NCBI GenBank assembly: GCA_964245345.1
Contig: CAXTMS010000006.1
Location: 1 to 37,402 of the forward strand
Direction: 5' to 3'
DNA length: 37,402 nucleotides
DNA from: Lichenicola sp964245345
GTDB taxonomy: Bacteria > Pseudomonadota > Alphaproteobacteria > Acetobacterales > Acetobacteraceae
The translations under genes and the position numbers were made by a program. Position 1 is the stretch's first letter. Each line of letters opens with the position of its first letter. This document shows positions 8,059 to 15,610 of the stretch, one piece after another. Below the pieces are notes generated by a model, which saw only the letters and a list, made by a program, of their open reading frames with translations, was not told the origin of the DNA and ran no database searches.

Positions 8059-9485
8059 GCGACCTCGCGATCGACGCCTCGTTCCTGCCCGGCACCGGAA
8101 CAAACGCAGCACGACGGGCGCTGCCCAGCGTGCTGGTGATGACGCATTCGCATCCCAGGCTGACGCGCGGCGGGGCGGAGATCTCGGCCTTCACCCTGTT
8201 CCGCGAGCTCAAGGCGCGCGGCGCCACCGCCTGGCTGCTCGGCTGCTCCAGCCCCAAGAGCGAGGCGCGGCTCGGCGCCACCCTGACCCAGCCGTATGGG
8301 CCGGACGACTACGTGTACCATCCCAACGCCCCGTTCGATTACTTCAAGTTCGCCAACCCCGATCCGCAGTTCCCCAAGGTGATCGAGGAGCTGGTGGCCG
8401 AGCTGAAGCCGGACATCGTGCACACGCACCATTTCGTCCGGTTCGGGGTCGAGATGTTTTCCGCGATCCGGCGCGGCTGGCCGCAGGCCAAGATCGTGCT
8501 CAGCCTCCACGAGTACCTGGCCATCTGCAACCACCACGGCCAGATGATGAAGACCAGGACGTTCCGCCTGTGCGAGAAGGACAGCTACTCGGCCTGCGCC
8601 GCCTGCTTTCCCGAGTACGGCGAGCGCGACTTCTTCCTGCGCAAGCGCTACCTGCAGATGTTCTTCGACGACGTCGACCTGTTCATCTCGCCGAGCCGCT
8701 TCCTGGCCGGGCGCTTCCGCTCCTGGGGCCTGCCTGACGAGAAGCTGGCGGTGCTGGAGAACATGCCGCCCGAGCGCGACGGCAGCCCGTTCGCGGAAGC
8801 CTGGACCGAGCCGAACGAGGCGCCCGAACTGCTGGAGCCGGGCTCGCTGCCGTCGCGCAGCGTGACCATACCCGGCGCCACCGCAAGGCTGGCGCAGCTG
8901 CGCCGGCCGCGTGAGGCACAGCGCGCCGGAGGTCTGCGCACGGTGCGCTTCGGCTTCTTCGGCCAGATGTCGCCGTTGAAGGGCATCACCGTGCTGATGG
9001 AGGCGGCGCGCCGGCTGAACACGCTCGGCGTGTCCAACGCGGTGATCGAGATCTACGGCGATTATTCCAGCCAGCCGCTGGAGTTCCAGAAGGTGGTCGA
9101 GGAGGCGCTGGAGGAGGCGGGCGAGAACGTCGTGTTCCACGGCGCCTACGACAACTCCCAGGTCAACGCCCTGATGCAGGGCATCGACGCCATGGTGATC
9201 CCGTCCACCTGGTGGGAGAATTCTCCCGTCGTGATCCAGGAAGCGTTCACCAACGGCAAGCCGGTGATCTGCTCCAACATCGGCGGCATGGCCGAGAAGA
9301 TCACCCACGGCGTCAACGGCATGCATTTCGAGGTCAGCCGTCCGGCCAGCCTGGCTGAGGTGCTGGCCGAGCTCGCGGCCCATCCAGGCAGGCTGGCCGC
9401 GCTGACCGCCGGCGTCCGTCCCCCGCCGACCGCCGACGAGGTGCTCGACCAGCACCTGGACCTTTACGACCGAGTTCTTTCTTGA
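8055..9485 (+). CDS. Family 4 glycosyltransferase (copy B)
   Basis: 476 residues, GT-B fold, paralogous to the GT4 at 4734. Shared features are the MTHSHPR start of the first strand, the cysteine pattern C-x14-C-x7-C-x2-C at C158, C173, C181 and C184, FFGQMSPLKG in the second domain, and E-x7-E at E388/E396 inside WWENSPVVIQEAF. It differs by an insertion of about 40 residues between the two domains (rich in Pro, Glu and Ser, about residues 240-290) and by a shorter C terminus. Its ATG overlaps the GT2 stop by 4 bases, implying translational coupling and a linked job. Acts in the cytoplasm; sugar unknown. Confidence 0.88.
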   Translation: MSDLAIDASFLPGTGTNAARRALPSVLVMTHSHPRLTRGGAEISAFTLFRELKARGATAWLLGCSSPKSEARLGATLTQPYGPDDYVYHPNAPFDYFKFANPDPQFPKVIEELVAELKPDIVHTHHFVRFGVEMFSAIRRGWPQAKIVLSLHEYLAICNHHGQMMKTRTFRLCEKDSYSACAACFPEYGERDFFLRKRYLQMFFDDVDLFISPSRFLAGRFRSWGLPDEKLAVLENMPPERDGSPFAEAWTEPNEAPELLEPGSLPSRSVTIPGATARLAQLRRPREAQRAGGLRTVRFGFFGQMSPLKGITVLMEAARRLNTLGVSNAVIEIYGDYSSQPLEFQKVVEEALEEAGENVVFHGAYDNSQVNALMQGIDAMVIPSTWWENSPVVIQEAFTNGKPVICSNIGGMAEKITHGVNGMHFEVSRPASLAEVLAELAAHPGRLAALTAGVRPPPTADEVLDQHLDLYDRVLS

Positions 9486-9511
9486 ACCGGCCGCGGCGGT
9501 ACTCCTAGTTT
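9482..9511 (+). promoter_or_regulatory. Weak candidate promoter for the single-module protein gene
   Basis: TTGAAC (9482-9487), an 18-base spacer, then TAGTTT (9506-9511). The match is 4/6 for -35 and 3/6 for -10. It overlaps the stop codon of the preceding gene. Confidence 0.22.
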
Positions 9512-9565
9512 CGTCGTCATGATGTGTGCAACGCGTCGATGCGCAACGGGAAGATGGGAACCGGA

Positions 9566-10675
9566 ATGAACGGCGTGATGATCAAGGGCGCGGTCGACAG
9601 GCTGGACAGCGACAGCGCGGTGGGCTGGCTGTACGGCAGCGACTACACCGCGCCGCCGATCGTGCGCGCCTTCCTGCATCACGACATGATCGGCGAGGGC
9701 GTGGCCGACGCGCACCGGCCGGACCTGGAGCAGGTCGGGTTCGGCGACGGCCGCTGCGGCTTCGAGATCCGCTTCACCCGGTCGATCGACCCGGCCTACC
9801 TGCCGTTCGTGACGGTGAAGCCGAACGACGTCGACCTTCATCTGCCGATCCCGTCCAGCGGCGCCGCCTATATCGACCTGATCAACGCGGTGCTGGTCGG
9901 CTATTCCGGCGCCGGCCGCTCCCGCTCGGTGCTGGGGGGCTTGTGGACCGACCGGCTGGACGCGCCGCAGCTGCTCGCCGGCCGGATCGCGGTCGGCGCG
10001 TCCGCCGCCGAGCTGCAGCCGGCGCTGCAGGAGCTGATACGCAACGGCCACGTCCTGCTGCACAACGCCTTGGCCCCGAACGGCGTGGGCGGCAGGGACC
10101 TCGCCAACTTCCACGTCGCCACCGGCGCCCACCCGGAGGAGGAAGGCCGGCTGCGTGCCGCCCTCACCGGCATTGCCGGCCTGCTGTTCCGCGAGTCCGT
10201 GGTGCGTCTGCTGCGCGCCGTGTTCGACGACCATCCGGTGATCTACCGGCTCGACATGGTGTCCGGCAGCGGCTTCGCGCAGGCCTCCAGCATGGAGGAG
10301 CTGCCGTCGCCCGGCGAGTGCGTGGCGCTCTATGCCGGCAACCCCGACGGCCCGGTGCGGATCGACATCGTGCGCGACAGCCACGAGATGCCGGAGTTCG
10401 GTCCGGACGGTCGCTCCCGCTGGACCAACGCAGGGGCGGCGGAGCTCGCCCGCTACGCCGCCGAGGCCGGGCTGTCGATCGAGAGCCTGGAGCTGGACGC
10501 GCTGGACATCGCCATCCTCAGCCCCGGCCTGGTGCACCGGGTGGTGGTCCAGCCGGAAGCGCCGGCGCTGCGCGCGGTGCTGGCGCCCCGACGCGTCACC
10601 CCCACCCGCTTCCTGACCGGGGACGGCAGCTGGTCCGAGGTCGGGCACGTATCGGGCGCGCGCATCCGGGTGTAG
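9566..10675 (+). CDS. Unknown protein with N-terminal GW module and a possible dioxygenase/cupin-like C-terminal part
   Basis: 369 residues from ATG 9566, chosen because GGGAAGATGGGAA precedes it. GTG 9524 and ATG 9539/9554 are in-frame alternatives. Residues ~5-95 are the clearest single copy of the module found in this window: a starting G-x-V-D, GW at 20-21, RPDL at 51-54 and GF at 65-66. The remaining ~270 residues match nothing I recognise with confidence. The order of a helical segment (ELIRNGHVLLHNAL), mixed strands and a late SPGLVHRVVV is reminiscent of phytanoyl-CoA/2-oxoglutarate dioxygenases or cupins, but I cannot find a clear His-x-Asp iron motif, so this is only a hint. No signal peptide or membrane segment. 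The position between glycosyltransferases and the Kdo genes suggests a role in glycan modification. Confidence 0.7.
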   Translation: MNGVMIKGAVDRLDSDSAVGWLYGSDYTAPPIVRAFLHHDMIGEGVADAHRPDLEQVGFGDGRCGFEIRFTRSIDPAYLPFVTVKPNDVDLHLPIPSSGAAYIDLINAVLVGYSGAGRSRSVLGGLWTDRLDAPQLLAGRIAVGASAAELQPALQELIRNGHVLLHNALAPNGVGGRDLANFHVATGAHPEEEGRLRAALTGIAGLLFRESVVRLLRAVFDDHPVIYRLDMVSGSGFAQASSMEELPSPGECVALYAGNPDGPVRIDIVRDSHEMPEFGPDGRSRWTNAGAAELARYAAEAGLSIESLELDALDIAILSPGLVHRVVVQPEAPALRAVLAPRRVTPTRFLTGDGSWSEVGHVSGARIRV

Positions 10676-10678
10676 GAT

Positions 10679-10724
10679 CGCGCCGGCGGCCGCAAGGGCG
10701 GGACCCCACGCCCCCGCCGCCGCG
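10679..10724 (+). terminator. Long GC-rich hairpin between the module protein gene and kdsA
   Basis: Starting 3 bases after the stop codon, CGCG-c-CGGCGG (10679-10689) pairs with CCGCCG-c-CGCG (10714-10724) with one C-C mismatch. GGGC/GCCC can pair inside the loop. There is no T-run. It may end the upstream transcript or be a 5'-UTR structure of kdsA. Confidence 0.42.
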
Positions 10725-10752
10725 CGGAATCTGTCCGAGGAGACCGGTCCTG

Positions 10753-11604
10753 TTGGAGAACGCGCCGAACCCGGTGGTGGCGGTGGGCGATGTGCGGTTC
10801 GGCAACGCCCTGCCGTTGTGCCTCATCGCCGGTCCGTGCCAGGTCGAGAGCCGGGACCACGCCTTCGAGTGCGCCGACGCGTTGCGCGGGATCGCCCGCC
10901 GGCTCGGGATCGGCTTCGTGTTCAAGGCCTCCTTCGACAAGGCGAACCGGACCAGCCGGTCGGGCCCGCGCGGCGTCGGGCTCGACCGGGCGATGCAGGT
11001 GTTCGCCGACATCCGGGACACCCTGTCCGTGCCGGTGCTGACCGACGTGCACGAGCGCGCGCAGTGCGCGGTGGTGGCCGAGGTGGTCGACGTGCTGCAG
11101 ATCCCGGCCTTCCTGTGCCGGCAAACCGACCTTCTCGTCGCGGCGGCCGAGACCGGCCGGGTGGTCAACGTCAAGAAGGGCCAGTTCCTGGCGCCCTCCG
11201 ACATGGGCAACGTGCTGGACAAGGTGACCGGGGCCGGCAACCCGAACGTGCTGGCGACCGAGCGCGGCACCTCGTTCGGCTACAACACCCTGGTGTCCGA
11301 CTTCCGCGGCCTGCCGGTGATGGCGGGGTTCGGCGCGCCGGTGATCTTCGACGCCACCCACTCGGTGCAGCAGCCAGGCGGCGGCGGCAGCCGTTCCGGC
11401 GGACAGCGCGAGTTCGTTCCCGTGCTGGCCCGCGCCGCGGTCGCGGTGGGGGTGGCGGGCGTGTTCATCGAGACCCATCCCGACCCCGACCACGCGCCGT
11501 CCGACGGCCCCAACATGATCGCGCTGCGCGACTTCGAGCCGCTGGTCAGGACCTTGCTGCGCTTCGACCGCCTGGCCAAGGCCCTGCCGGATGCGGCGGG
11601 CTGA
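10753..11604 (+). CDS. kdsA: 3-deoxy-8-phosphooctulonate synthase (Kdo-8-phosphate synthase)
   Basis: 283-residue TIM-barrel enzyme that condenses phosphoenolpyruvate with arabinose 5-phosphate to Kdo-8-phosphate. Signatures are GPCQVES, FKASFDKANR, LTDVHE, FLCRQTDLL, VNVKKGQFL, DATHSVQ and ETHPDPDHAPSDGP. Cys29 in GPC, the His of DATHS, the Glu of ETHP and the Asp of SDGP are the four metal ligands of the metal-dependent class; E. coli KdsA has Asn in place of the Cys. The frame is open far upstream, but the earlier part is out-of-frame noise over the previous gene. I choose TTG 10753, nine bases after GAGGAG, giving the usual N terminus; CTG 10750 is adjacent. It heads a kdsA-kdsB-kdsD cluster that supplies Kdo for surface polysaccharide. 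Confidence 0.95.
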   Translation: MENAPNPVVAVGDVRFGNALPLCLIAGPCQVESRDHAFECADALRGIARRLGIGFVFKASFDKANRTSRSGPRGVGLDRAMQVFADIRDTLSVPVLTDVHERAQCAVVAEVVDVLQIPAFLCRQTDLLVAAAETGRVVNVKKGQFLAPSDMGNVLDKVTGAGNPNVLATERGTSFGYNTLVSDFRGLPVMAGFGAPVIFDATHSVQQPGGGGSRSGGQREFVPVLARAAVAVGVAGVFIETHPDPDHAPSDGPNMIALRDFEPLVRTLLRFDRLAKALPDAAG

Positions 11605-11632
11605 GGCAGCCGGCGCGGCGGGTGCAGGCCCG

Positions 11633-12364
11633 ATGAACCCGATCGTCGTGGTCCCGGCCAGGCTCGGCTCCACCCGGCTGCCGGGCAAGCCGCTGGCGCT
11701 GATCGCCGGGCTGCCTATGGTGGTGCATGTTTGGCGCCGCGCGATGGAGGCCGGCCTCGGCCCGGTGCTGGTGGCGGCCGACGACCTCCGGATCGCCGAC
11801 GCGGTGCGGGAAGCGGGCGGACAAGCGGTGCTGACCCGGCCCGACCATCCGTCCGGCACCGACCGGATCGCGGAAGCGCTCGGGCTCGCGGACCCGGACC
11901 GCAGGCACGACGTGGTGGTCAACCTCCAGGGCGACCTGCCGACGGTGGCGCCGCAGGTGACGCGCGCCGCCGTTGCCCTGCTCGACAACCCGGAGGTGGC
12001 GGTGGGAACGGCGGTGGCGCTCGTCGCCACGCCGCAGGAAGCGGCAGCCGACAGCGTGGTCAAGATGGTCGGCAGCCCGCTCGGCAACGGGCGCTTCCGC
12101 GCCCTTTACTTCACCCGGGCGCAGGCGCCCTGGGGCGAAGGCCCGCTTTACCACCATGTCGGCCTGTATGCCTGGCGGCGGAGGGCGTTCGAGCGCTTCG
12201 TGGCCCTGCCGCCCTCGACCCTGGAGCGGCGCGAACGCCTGGAACAGCTGCGTGCGCTGGAGGCGGGCATGCGGATCGACGCGATCCTGGTCGACGACGT
12301 GCCGCTCGGGGTCGACACGCCCGAGGACCTGGCCCGCGCACGCATCGTCATGGGAGGCGGATGA
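11633..12364 (+). CDS. kdsB: 3-deoxy-manno-octulosonate cytidylyltransferase (CMP-Kdo synthetase)
   Basis: 243 residues. Activates Kdo with CTP to CMP-Kdo, the donor used by Kdo transferases. The N-terminal nucleotide-binding loop is PARLGSTRLPGKPL (residues 7-20), followed by TRPDHPSGTDRIAEAL, VVNLQGDLP, LYFTRAQAPW, HHVGLYAWRR, LERRERLEQLRALE and the terminal GVDTPEDLARAR, all KdsB hallmarks. The QGDLP variant (enterobacterial enzymes have QGDEP) is familiar from alphaproteobacteria. ATG 11633 matches the family N terminus; the in-frame ATG 11591 would overlap kdsA and add an unconserved leader. It is 28 bases after kdsA, and its stop overlaps the next start. No kdsC phosphatase gene accompanies it here. 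Confidence 0.94.
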   Translation: MNPIVVVPARLGSTRLPGKPLALIAGLPMVVHVWRRAMEAGLGPVLVAADDLRIADAVREAGGQAVLTRPDHPSGTDRIAEALGLADPDRRHDVVVNLQGDLPTVAPQVTRAAVALLDNPEVAVGTAVALVATPQEAAADSVVKMVGSPLGNGRFRALYFTRAQAPWGEGPLYHHVGLYAWRRRAFERFVALPPSTLERRERLEQLRALEAGMRIDAILVDDVPLGVDTPEDLARARIVMGGG

Positions 12365-13398
12365 TGGGGTTCACGCCTTCGCCGGTCGCGCCGCTGGCTG
12401 CCGCTTCCCCGGCGCGCACCGATCCAGGCGCCGTCGCCGCCGCGGCCGACAGCGTCGCCCGCACCATCGAGATCGAGCGCGGCGGCCTGCAGTCGATCCG
12501 GCACGCCCTGTCGGACGGTCTCGCGGCAGCGTTCGCGCAGGCGGCCGACCTGATCGAGCGGGCCGGCGGCAGCGTGGTCGTCACCGGCATGGGCAAGTCC
12601 GGCCATGTCGGCAAGAAGGTGGCGGCCACCCTGGCCTCGACCGGCACCCCCAGCCACTACATCCATCCGGCCGAAGCCAGCCATGGCGACCTCGGCGCGC
12701 TGCGCGACGGCGACGTGGTGCTGGCGATGTCCTGGTCCGGCGAGACGCCCGAGCTCGCCGACATCGTGGAGTACACCCGACGCTTCGGCATGCCGCTGGT
12801 CGCCATCACCGCGCGCCCGGACAGCGCGCTGGGCCGTGCCGCCGATGTCGGTTTGTTCCTGCCCGACGCGCAGGAAGCGTGCCCGAACGGCCTGGCGCCC
12901 ACCACCTCGACCACCATGCAGCTGGCGGTGGGCGACGCGCTGGCGATCCTGCTTCTGGAGCGTCGCGGCTTCACCGCCACCGACTTCAACCGCTTCCACC
13001 CCGGCGGCAAGCTCGGCGCGCGCCTGACCACGGTCGGCCGGCTGATGCACGTGGGCGAGGAGATGCCGATCGTGCCTGCCGGCGCCACCCTGTCGGAGGG
13101 GATCGTGGAGATGACCTCCAAGCGCTTCGGCACCGCAGGCGTGGTGGACGCCGCGGGCGACCTGATCGGCGTGCTGACCGACGGCGACGTGCGCCGGGCG
13201 TTCCAGAGCGGCTTCCGCGACCGGCCGATCACGGAGGTGATGGGGCGGCGCCCGCAGACGGTGGGGGCCGACGTCCTGGCCGCCCGCGTGCTGGCGCAGA
13301 TGAACGACGCGCGGATCACCTCCATGTTCGTGGTGGCGGAACGCCGGCCGGTGGGCCTGGTCCACGTGCATGACCTGCTGAGGGCGCGCATCGCCTGA
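12361..13398 (+). CDS. kdsD: Arabinose-5-phosphate isomerase, SIS plus two CBS domains (KdsD/KpsF family)
   Basis: 345 residues. Converts ribulose 5-phosphate to arabinose 5-phosphate, the KdsA substrate. The SIS domain spans ~45-215. GMGKSGHVG contains K79; H108 (ASHGDLG), E131 and H213 (NRFHPGGKLG) keep the spacing of the catalytic Lys, His, Glu and His of E. coli KdsD. Tandem CBS domains occupy ~225-345 (RLMHVGEEMPIV, GVLTDGDVRRAF, EVMGRRP), the full-length architecture. The start ATG 12361 overlaps the kdsB stop; a second ATG follows directly. Being part of a compact Kdo cluster within glycosyltransferase genes, it may be a capsule-dedicated copy rather than the housekeeping one; a second copy elsewhere in the genome would show this. 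Confidence 0.94.
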   Translation: MMGFTPSPVAPLAAASPARTDPGAVAAAADSVARTIEIERGGLQSIRHALSDGLAAAFAQAADLIERAGGSVVVTGMGKSGHVGKKVAATLASTGTPSHYIHPAEASHGDLGALRDGDVVLAMSWSGETPELADIVEYTRRFGMPLVAITARPDSALGRAADVGLFLPDAQEACPNGLAPTTSTTMQLAVGDALAILLLERRGFTATDFNRFHPGGKLGARLTTVGRLMHVGEEMPIVPAGATLSEGIVEMTSKRFGTAGVVDAAGDLIGVLTDGDVRRAFQSGFRDRPITEVMGRRPQTVGADVLAARVLAQMNDARITSMFVVAERRPVGLVHVHDLLRARIA

Positions 13399-13472
13399 GG
13401 CCGGCCAGCTTCCGGCACCGAAATCCGGCCCGGCTAGACTGGTTTTTGAGACCTGTGTCGTCCGGCAAACCG

Positions 13473-13487
13473 TTAATCAATAATTAA
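13473..13487 (+). promoter_or_regulatory. Candidate CtrA-binding box (TTAA-N7-TTAA)
   Basis: TTAA at 13473-13476 and TTAA at 13484-13487 are separated by exactly 7 bases, the arrangement recognised by the alphaproteobacterial response regulator CtrA (usual form TTAA-N7-TTAAC; here an A follows instead of C). It lies in an AT-rich island in otherwise GC-rich DNA, next to a candidate -35 element. Confidence 0.5.
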
Positions 13488-13491
13488 AATC

Positions 13492-13520
13492 TTGCAAAAG
13501 TGATAGTTGAAGCTCATTAC
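13492..13520 (+). promoter_or_regulatory. Candidate promoter of the pyruvyltransferase gene
   Basis: TTGCAA (13492-13497), a 17-base spacer, then CATTAC (13515-13520). It directly follows the CtrA-like box, the usual geometry for CtrA activation. The predicted transcript start near 13527 favours the GTG start at 13561 over TTG 13507. The -10 match is only 3/6. Confidence 0.35.
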
Positions 13521-13560
13521 GGGAGAAAGACGTTCAACCAACCGGTTCCGGAGCTTGCTC

Positions 13561-14580
13561 GTGTCTGTCACGCATCTTTCCCGTCTGGCAGAAGATTACG
13601 GTCCAGAAACCGCTGCGAGGATTGACCAGCACTTCCCGATCGCGACCAAGGCTCTCAAGGTCCGCCGCGACGGCCCTGCCGAGGTCGGGCCCCCGTCCTC
13701 GATCGCGCCCGACCGCGCCCGCCTGACCACCGCCCTGGTGTCCTTCCTCCAGACGCTGCGCGGCGAGGAGATCCTGTACTACCCGACGCCCGGCAACGGC
13801 GGCGACTGCGTGATCCAGGTCGGCGTCTACCAGGCGCTCGCCCGGGCCGGCGTCACCTTCAAGCCGATCAACCTGCAGGCCGACGTGACCGGACGCACGG
13901 TGATGCTGGGCGGCGGCGCCAACCTCACCCCGCTCTACCGCGAGCTGCGCGAGGCGCTCGAGACCCAGTTCCTCGACCGCTGCGGCCGCCTGATCATCCT
14001 GCCGCACACCATACGCGGCAACGAGGACCTCCTGGCCAGGATGGACTCGCGGGCGACCATCTTCTGCCGCGACCCGGAAAGCTACGTCCACGTGCAGCGC
14101 CACGCGGCGACGAGGGAAGTCCATCTCGACCACGACATGGCCGTCCATATCGACGTCGAGCAGTTCTACCGGGACACCGCCCGCTACACCGACGCGCCCG
14201 GCCTGTTCACGTCTCTGGTCACCCGTGCGGGCGGGGAGTTCGATCCCGACGACCGGGACACCGTCAGGCCGTTCTTCCGCACCGACGGCGAGAAGGCGGC
14301 GCACATGACCGTGCCGGACGGCAACCTCGACATCTCCAAGATCTTCGAGCTGGGCACCTGGCCGGAAAACTCGCACAAGGCGGTGTGGTGCTTCTTCGAG
14401 GCGATCAGGCGGTCGCGCCACGTCCTCACCGACCGGCTGCATGTCGGCATCGCGGCCTCCCTGCTGGAGAAGCCCTGCACCTTCTACGACAATTCCTACG
14501 GGAAGAACCGCACGGTCTACCTGCACTCCATCAGGAAGTATGCGCAGCCGGACGTGCTGGACTTCGTCCAGGCGTCATGA
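13561..14580 (+). CDS. Polysaccharide pyruvyl transferase family protein
   Basis: 339 residues from GTG 13561; the open frame begins at TTG 13507, directly after stop codons. I prefer 13561 because CCGGAG lies 7 bases upstream and a promoter-like element overlaps the 13507 region. Signatures of the family are an early YYPTPGNGGDCVIQVG block (glycine-rich, first Rossmann half), MLGGGANL in the middle, IILPHTIRG, and in the second half a histidine region TDRLHVGIAASLLEKP followed by FYDNSYGKNRTVY. These enzymes transfer pyruvate from phosphoenolpyruvate to a sugar, forming a ketal that adds negative charge to exopolysaccharides, though some relatives act otherwise. It stands alone between intergenic regions with its own candidate promoter. 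No membrane segment. Confidence 0.82.
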   Translation: MSVTHLSRLAEDYGPETAARIDQHFPIATKALKVRRDGPAEVGPPSSIAPDRARLTTALVSFLQTLRGEEILYYPTPGNGGDCVIQVGVYQALARAGVTFKPINLQADVTGRTVMLGGGANLTPLYRELREALETQFLDRCGRLIILPHTIRGNEDLLARMDSRATIFCRDPESYVHVQRHAATREVHLDHDMAVHIDVEQFYRDTARYTDAPGLFTSLVTRAGGEFDPDDRDTVRPFFRTDGEKAAHMTVPDGNLDISKIFELGTWPENSHKAVWCFFEAIRRSRHVLTDRLHVGIAASLLEKPCTFYDNSYGKNRTVYLHSIRKYAQPDVLDFVQAS

Positions 14581-14587
14581 GGCCTGC

Positions 14588-14620
14588 TTGACAACCCATC
14601 GGATGACCGCAAGCTAGGAT
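14588..14620 (+). promoter_or_regulatory. Candidate promoter of the GT14 gene
   Basis: A perfect TTGACA (14588-14593) is followed by TAGGAT (14615-14620), itself preceded by GC as at other sites here. The 21-base spacer is longer than sigma-70 normally tolerates, so the pairing is doubtful. Confidence 0.28.
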
Positions 14621-14645
14621 GTTCAAAGCCCGCGGAAAATAGTCG

Positions 14646-15509
14646 ATGCGTTTCGCTCTTCTGGTTCTGGCCTACCGCGAGCCCGAAGTGCTGCGACGCG
14701 CGATCCCGCTCTACAAGGCCGCCGGCTTCGACGTGTTCGTGCACCTGGACAAGAAGGCCGACACCGCCTCCTACCTGGCCCGCCTGGGCGACGCCGCCCG
14801 CCATTGCCGCCTGATCTACCGGCGGATCGACATCTTCTGGGCCGGCTTCTCCATGATCGAGGCCGAGCTTGCCCTGATCTTCGCGGCGATGGCGGAAGGC
14901 CAGTACGACCGCTTCACCCTGGTCTCGGACGACACCTTCCCGGTCGTGCCCAGGGACCGGCTGCTGCAGGTCCTGGGGGAGGACCTCGACCGGGTCATGA
15001 TCCGCAAGCTGGAGCCGGACGACCCCTTCATGAGCCGCTACTCCAACTTCTACCATTTCGACCATGCGGTGAGCTCCCTGCTCGGCCGGCAGATCGAAAC
15101 CGCGACCGTCGACGACAGGTTCCTGAGCGAGATGGCGTCGATCCAGCAGCTGAAGGACCGCGGCAAGAAGCCGCTGGACATCTATTACGGATCGCAATGG
15201 TGGTCGCTGACGGCGACCAGCATGACGGTCGTGCTGGAAGCGCTGGAACAGGACGAGCACATGTTCGCCTCGTTCAAGTACTCGGCGGTGCCGGACGAGA
15301 TCCTGTTCCAGACCGCGGTGGGCAACCTGGTCGACCGCTCTGGCGTGCGGCAGGGCATCGTCTACGTCGAATGGTCGAAGGATCCCAGGCCCTACGTGTT
15401 CCGGCAGATGGACGAGCTCGACCCGATCCCGCGCGACTACTGCTTCGTGCGCAAGATCGGCTCGCACAGCACCGCGATCCTGGACGGGCTGACGGCACGC
15501 TTCCTGTAG
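14646..15509 (+). CDS. GT14 (Core-2/I-branching) family glycosyltransferase
   Basis: 287 residues. The compact GT-A-like fold of the branching N-acetylglucosaminyl/xylosyltransferase family is shown by the N-terminal LLVLAYREPEVLRRA strand, VFVHLDKKAD, IFWAGFSMIEAELALI, DRFTLVSDDTFPV (in place of the usual SgsDfPl), YYGSQWWSLT and DEILFQT, where the acidic pair supplies the catalytic base in characterised members. It has no signal anchor, unlike animal Golgi members, so it should be cytoplasmic. ATG 14646 begins just after an A-rich stretch and matches the family N terminus. Likely adds a branch or terminal sugar to the polysaccharide; GlcNAc is the family's common donor but not provable here. 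A divergent relative is the next gene. Confidence 0.85.
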   Translation: MRFALLVLAYREPEVLRRAIPLYKAAGFDVFVHLDKKADTASYLARLGDAARHCRLIYRRIDIFWAGFSMIEAELALIFAAMAEGQYDRFTLVSDDTFPVVPRDRLLQVLGEDLDRVMIRKLEPDDPFMSRYSNFYHFDHAVSSLLGRQIETATVDDRFLSEMASIQQLKDRGKKPLDIYYGSQWWSLTATSMTVVLEALEQDEHMFASFKYSAVPDEILFQTAVGNLVDRSGVRQGIVYVEWSKDPRPYVFRQMDELDPIPRDYCFVRKIGSHSTAILDGLTARFL

Positions 15510-15548
15510 CCCGGAGGCTGCCGGCCGCCGTCGGCCCGGACGTGCCGA

Positions 15549-15577
15549 TTTAAGGGGATGGCATTCTCTGCTATGCC
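15549..15577 (+). promoter_or_regulatory. Candidate promoter upstream of the divergent GT14-like gene
   Basis: TTTAAG (15549-15554), a 17-base spacer, then TATGCC (15572-15577) with TGC just before it. It lies 33 bases before the start codon. Both hexamers are 3/6 matches. Confidence 0.3.
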
Positions 15578-15610
15578 GGTCACAGGGGCTGTGGCGGGCA
15601 GGAGCGGGAC

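Noticed and set aside
9526..10752. Upstream extension of kdsA through the preceding gene
   Set aside because: Arg/Gly/Pro-rich out-of-frame sequence with no KdsA homology; TTG 10753 has a proper ribosome-binding site and the family N terminus.
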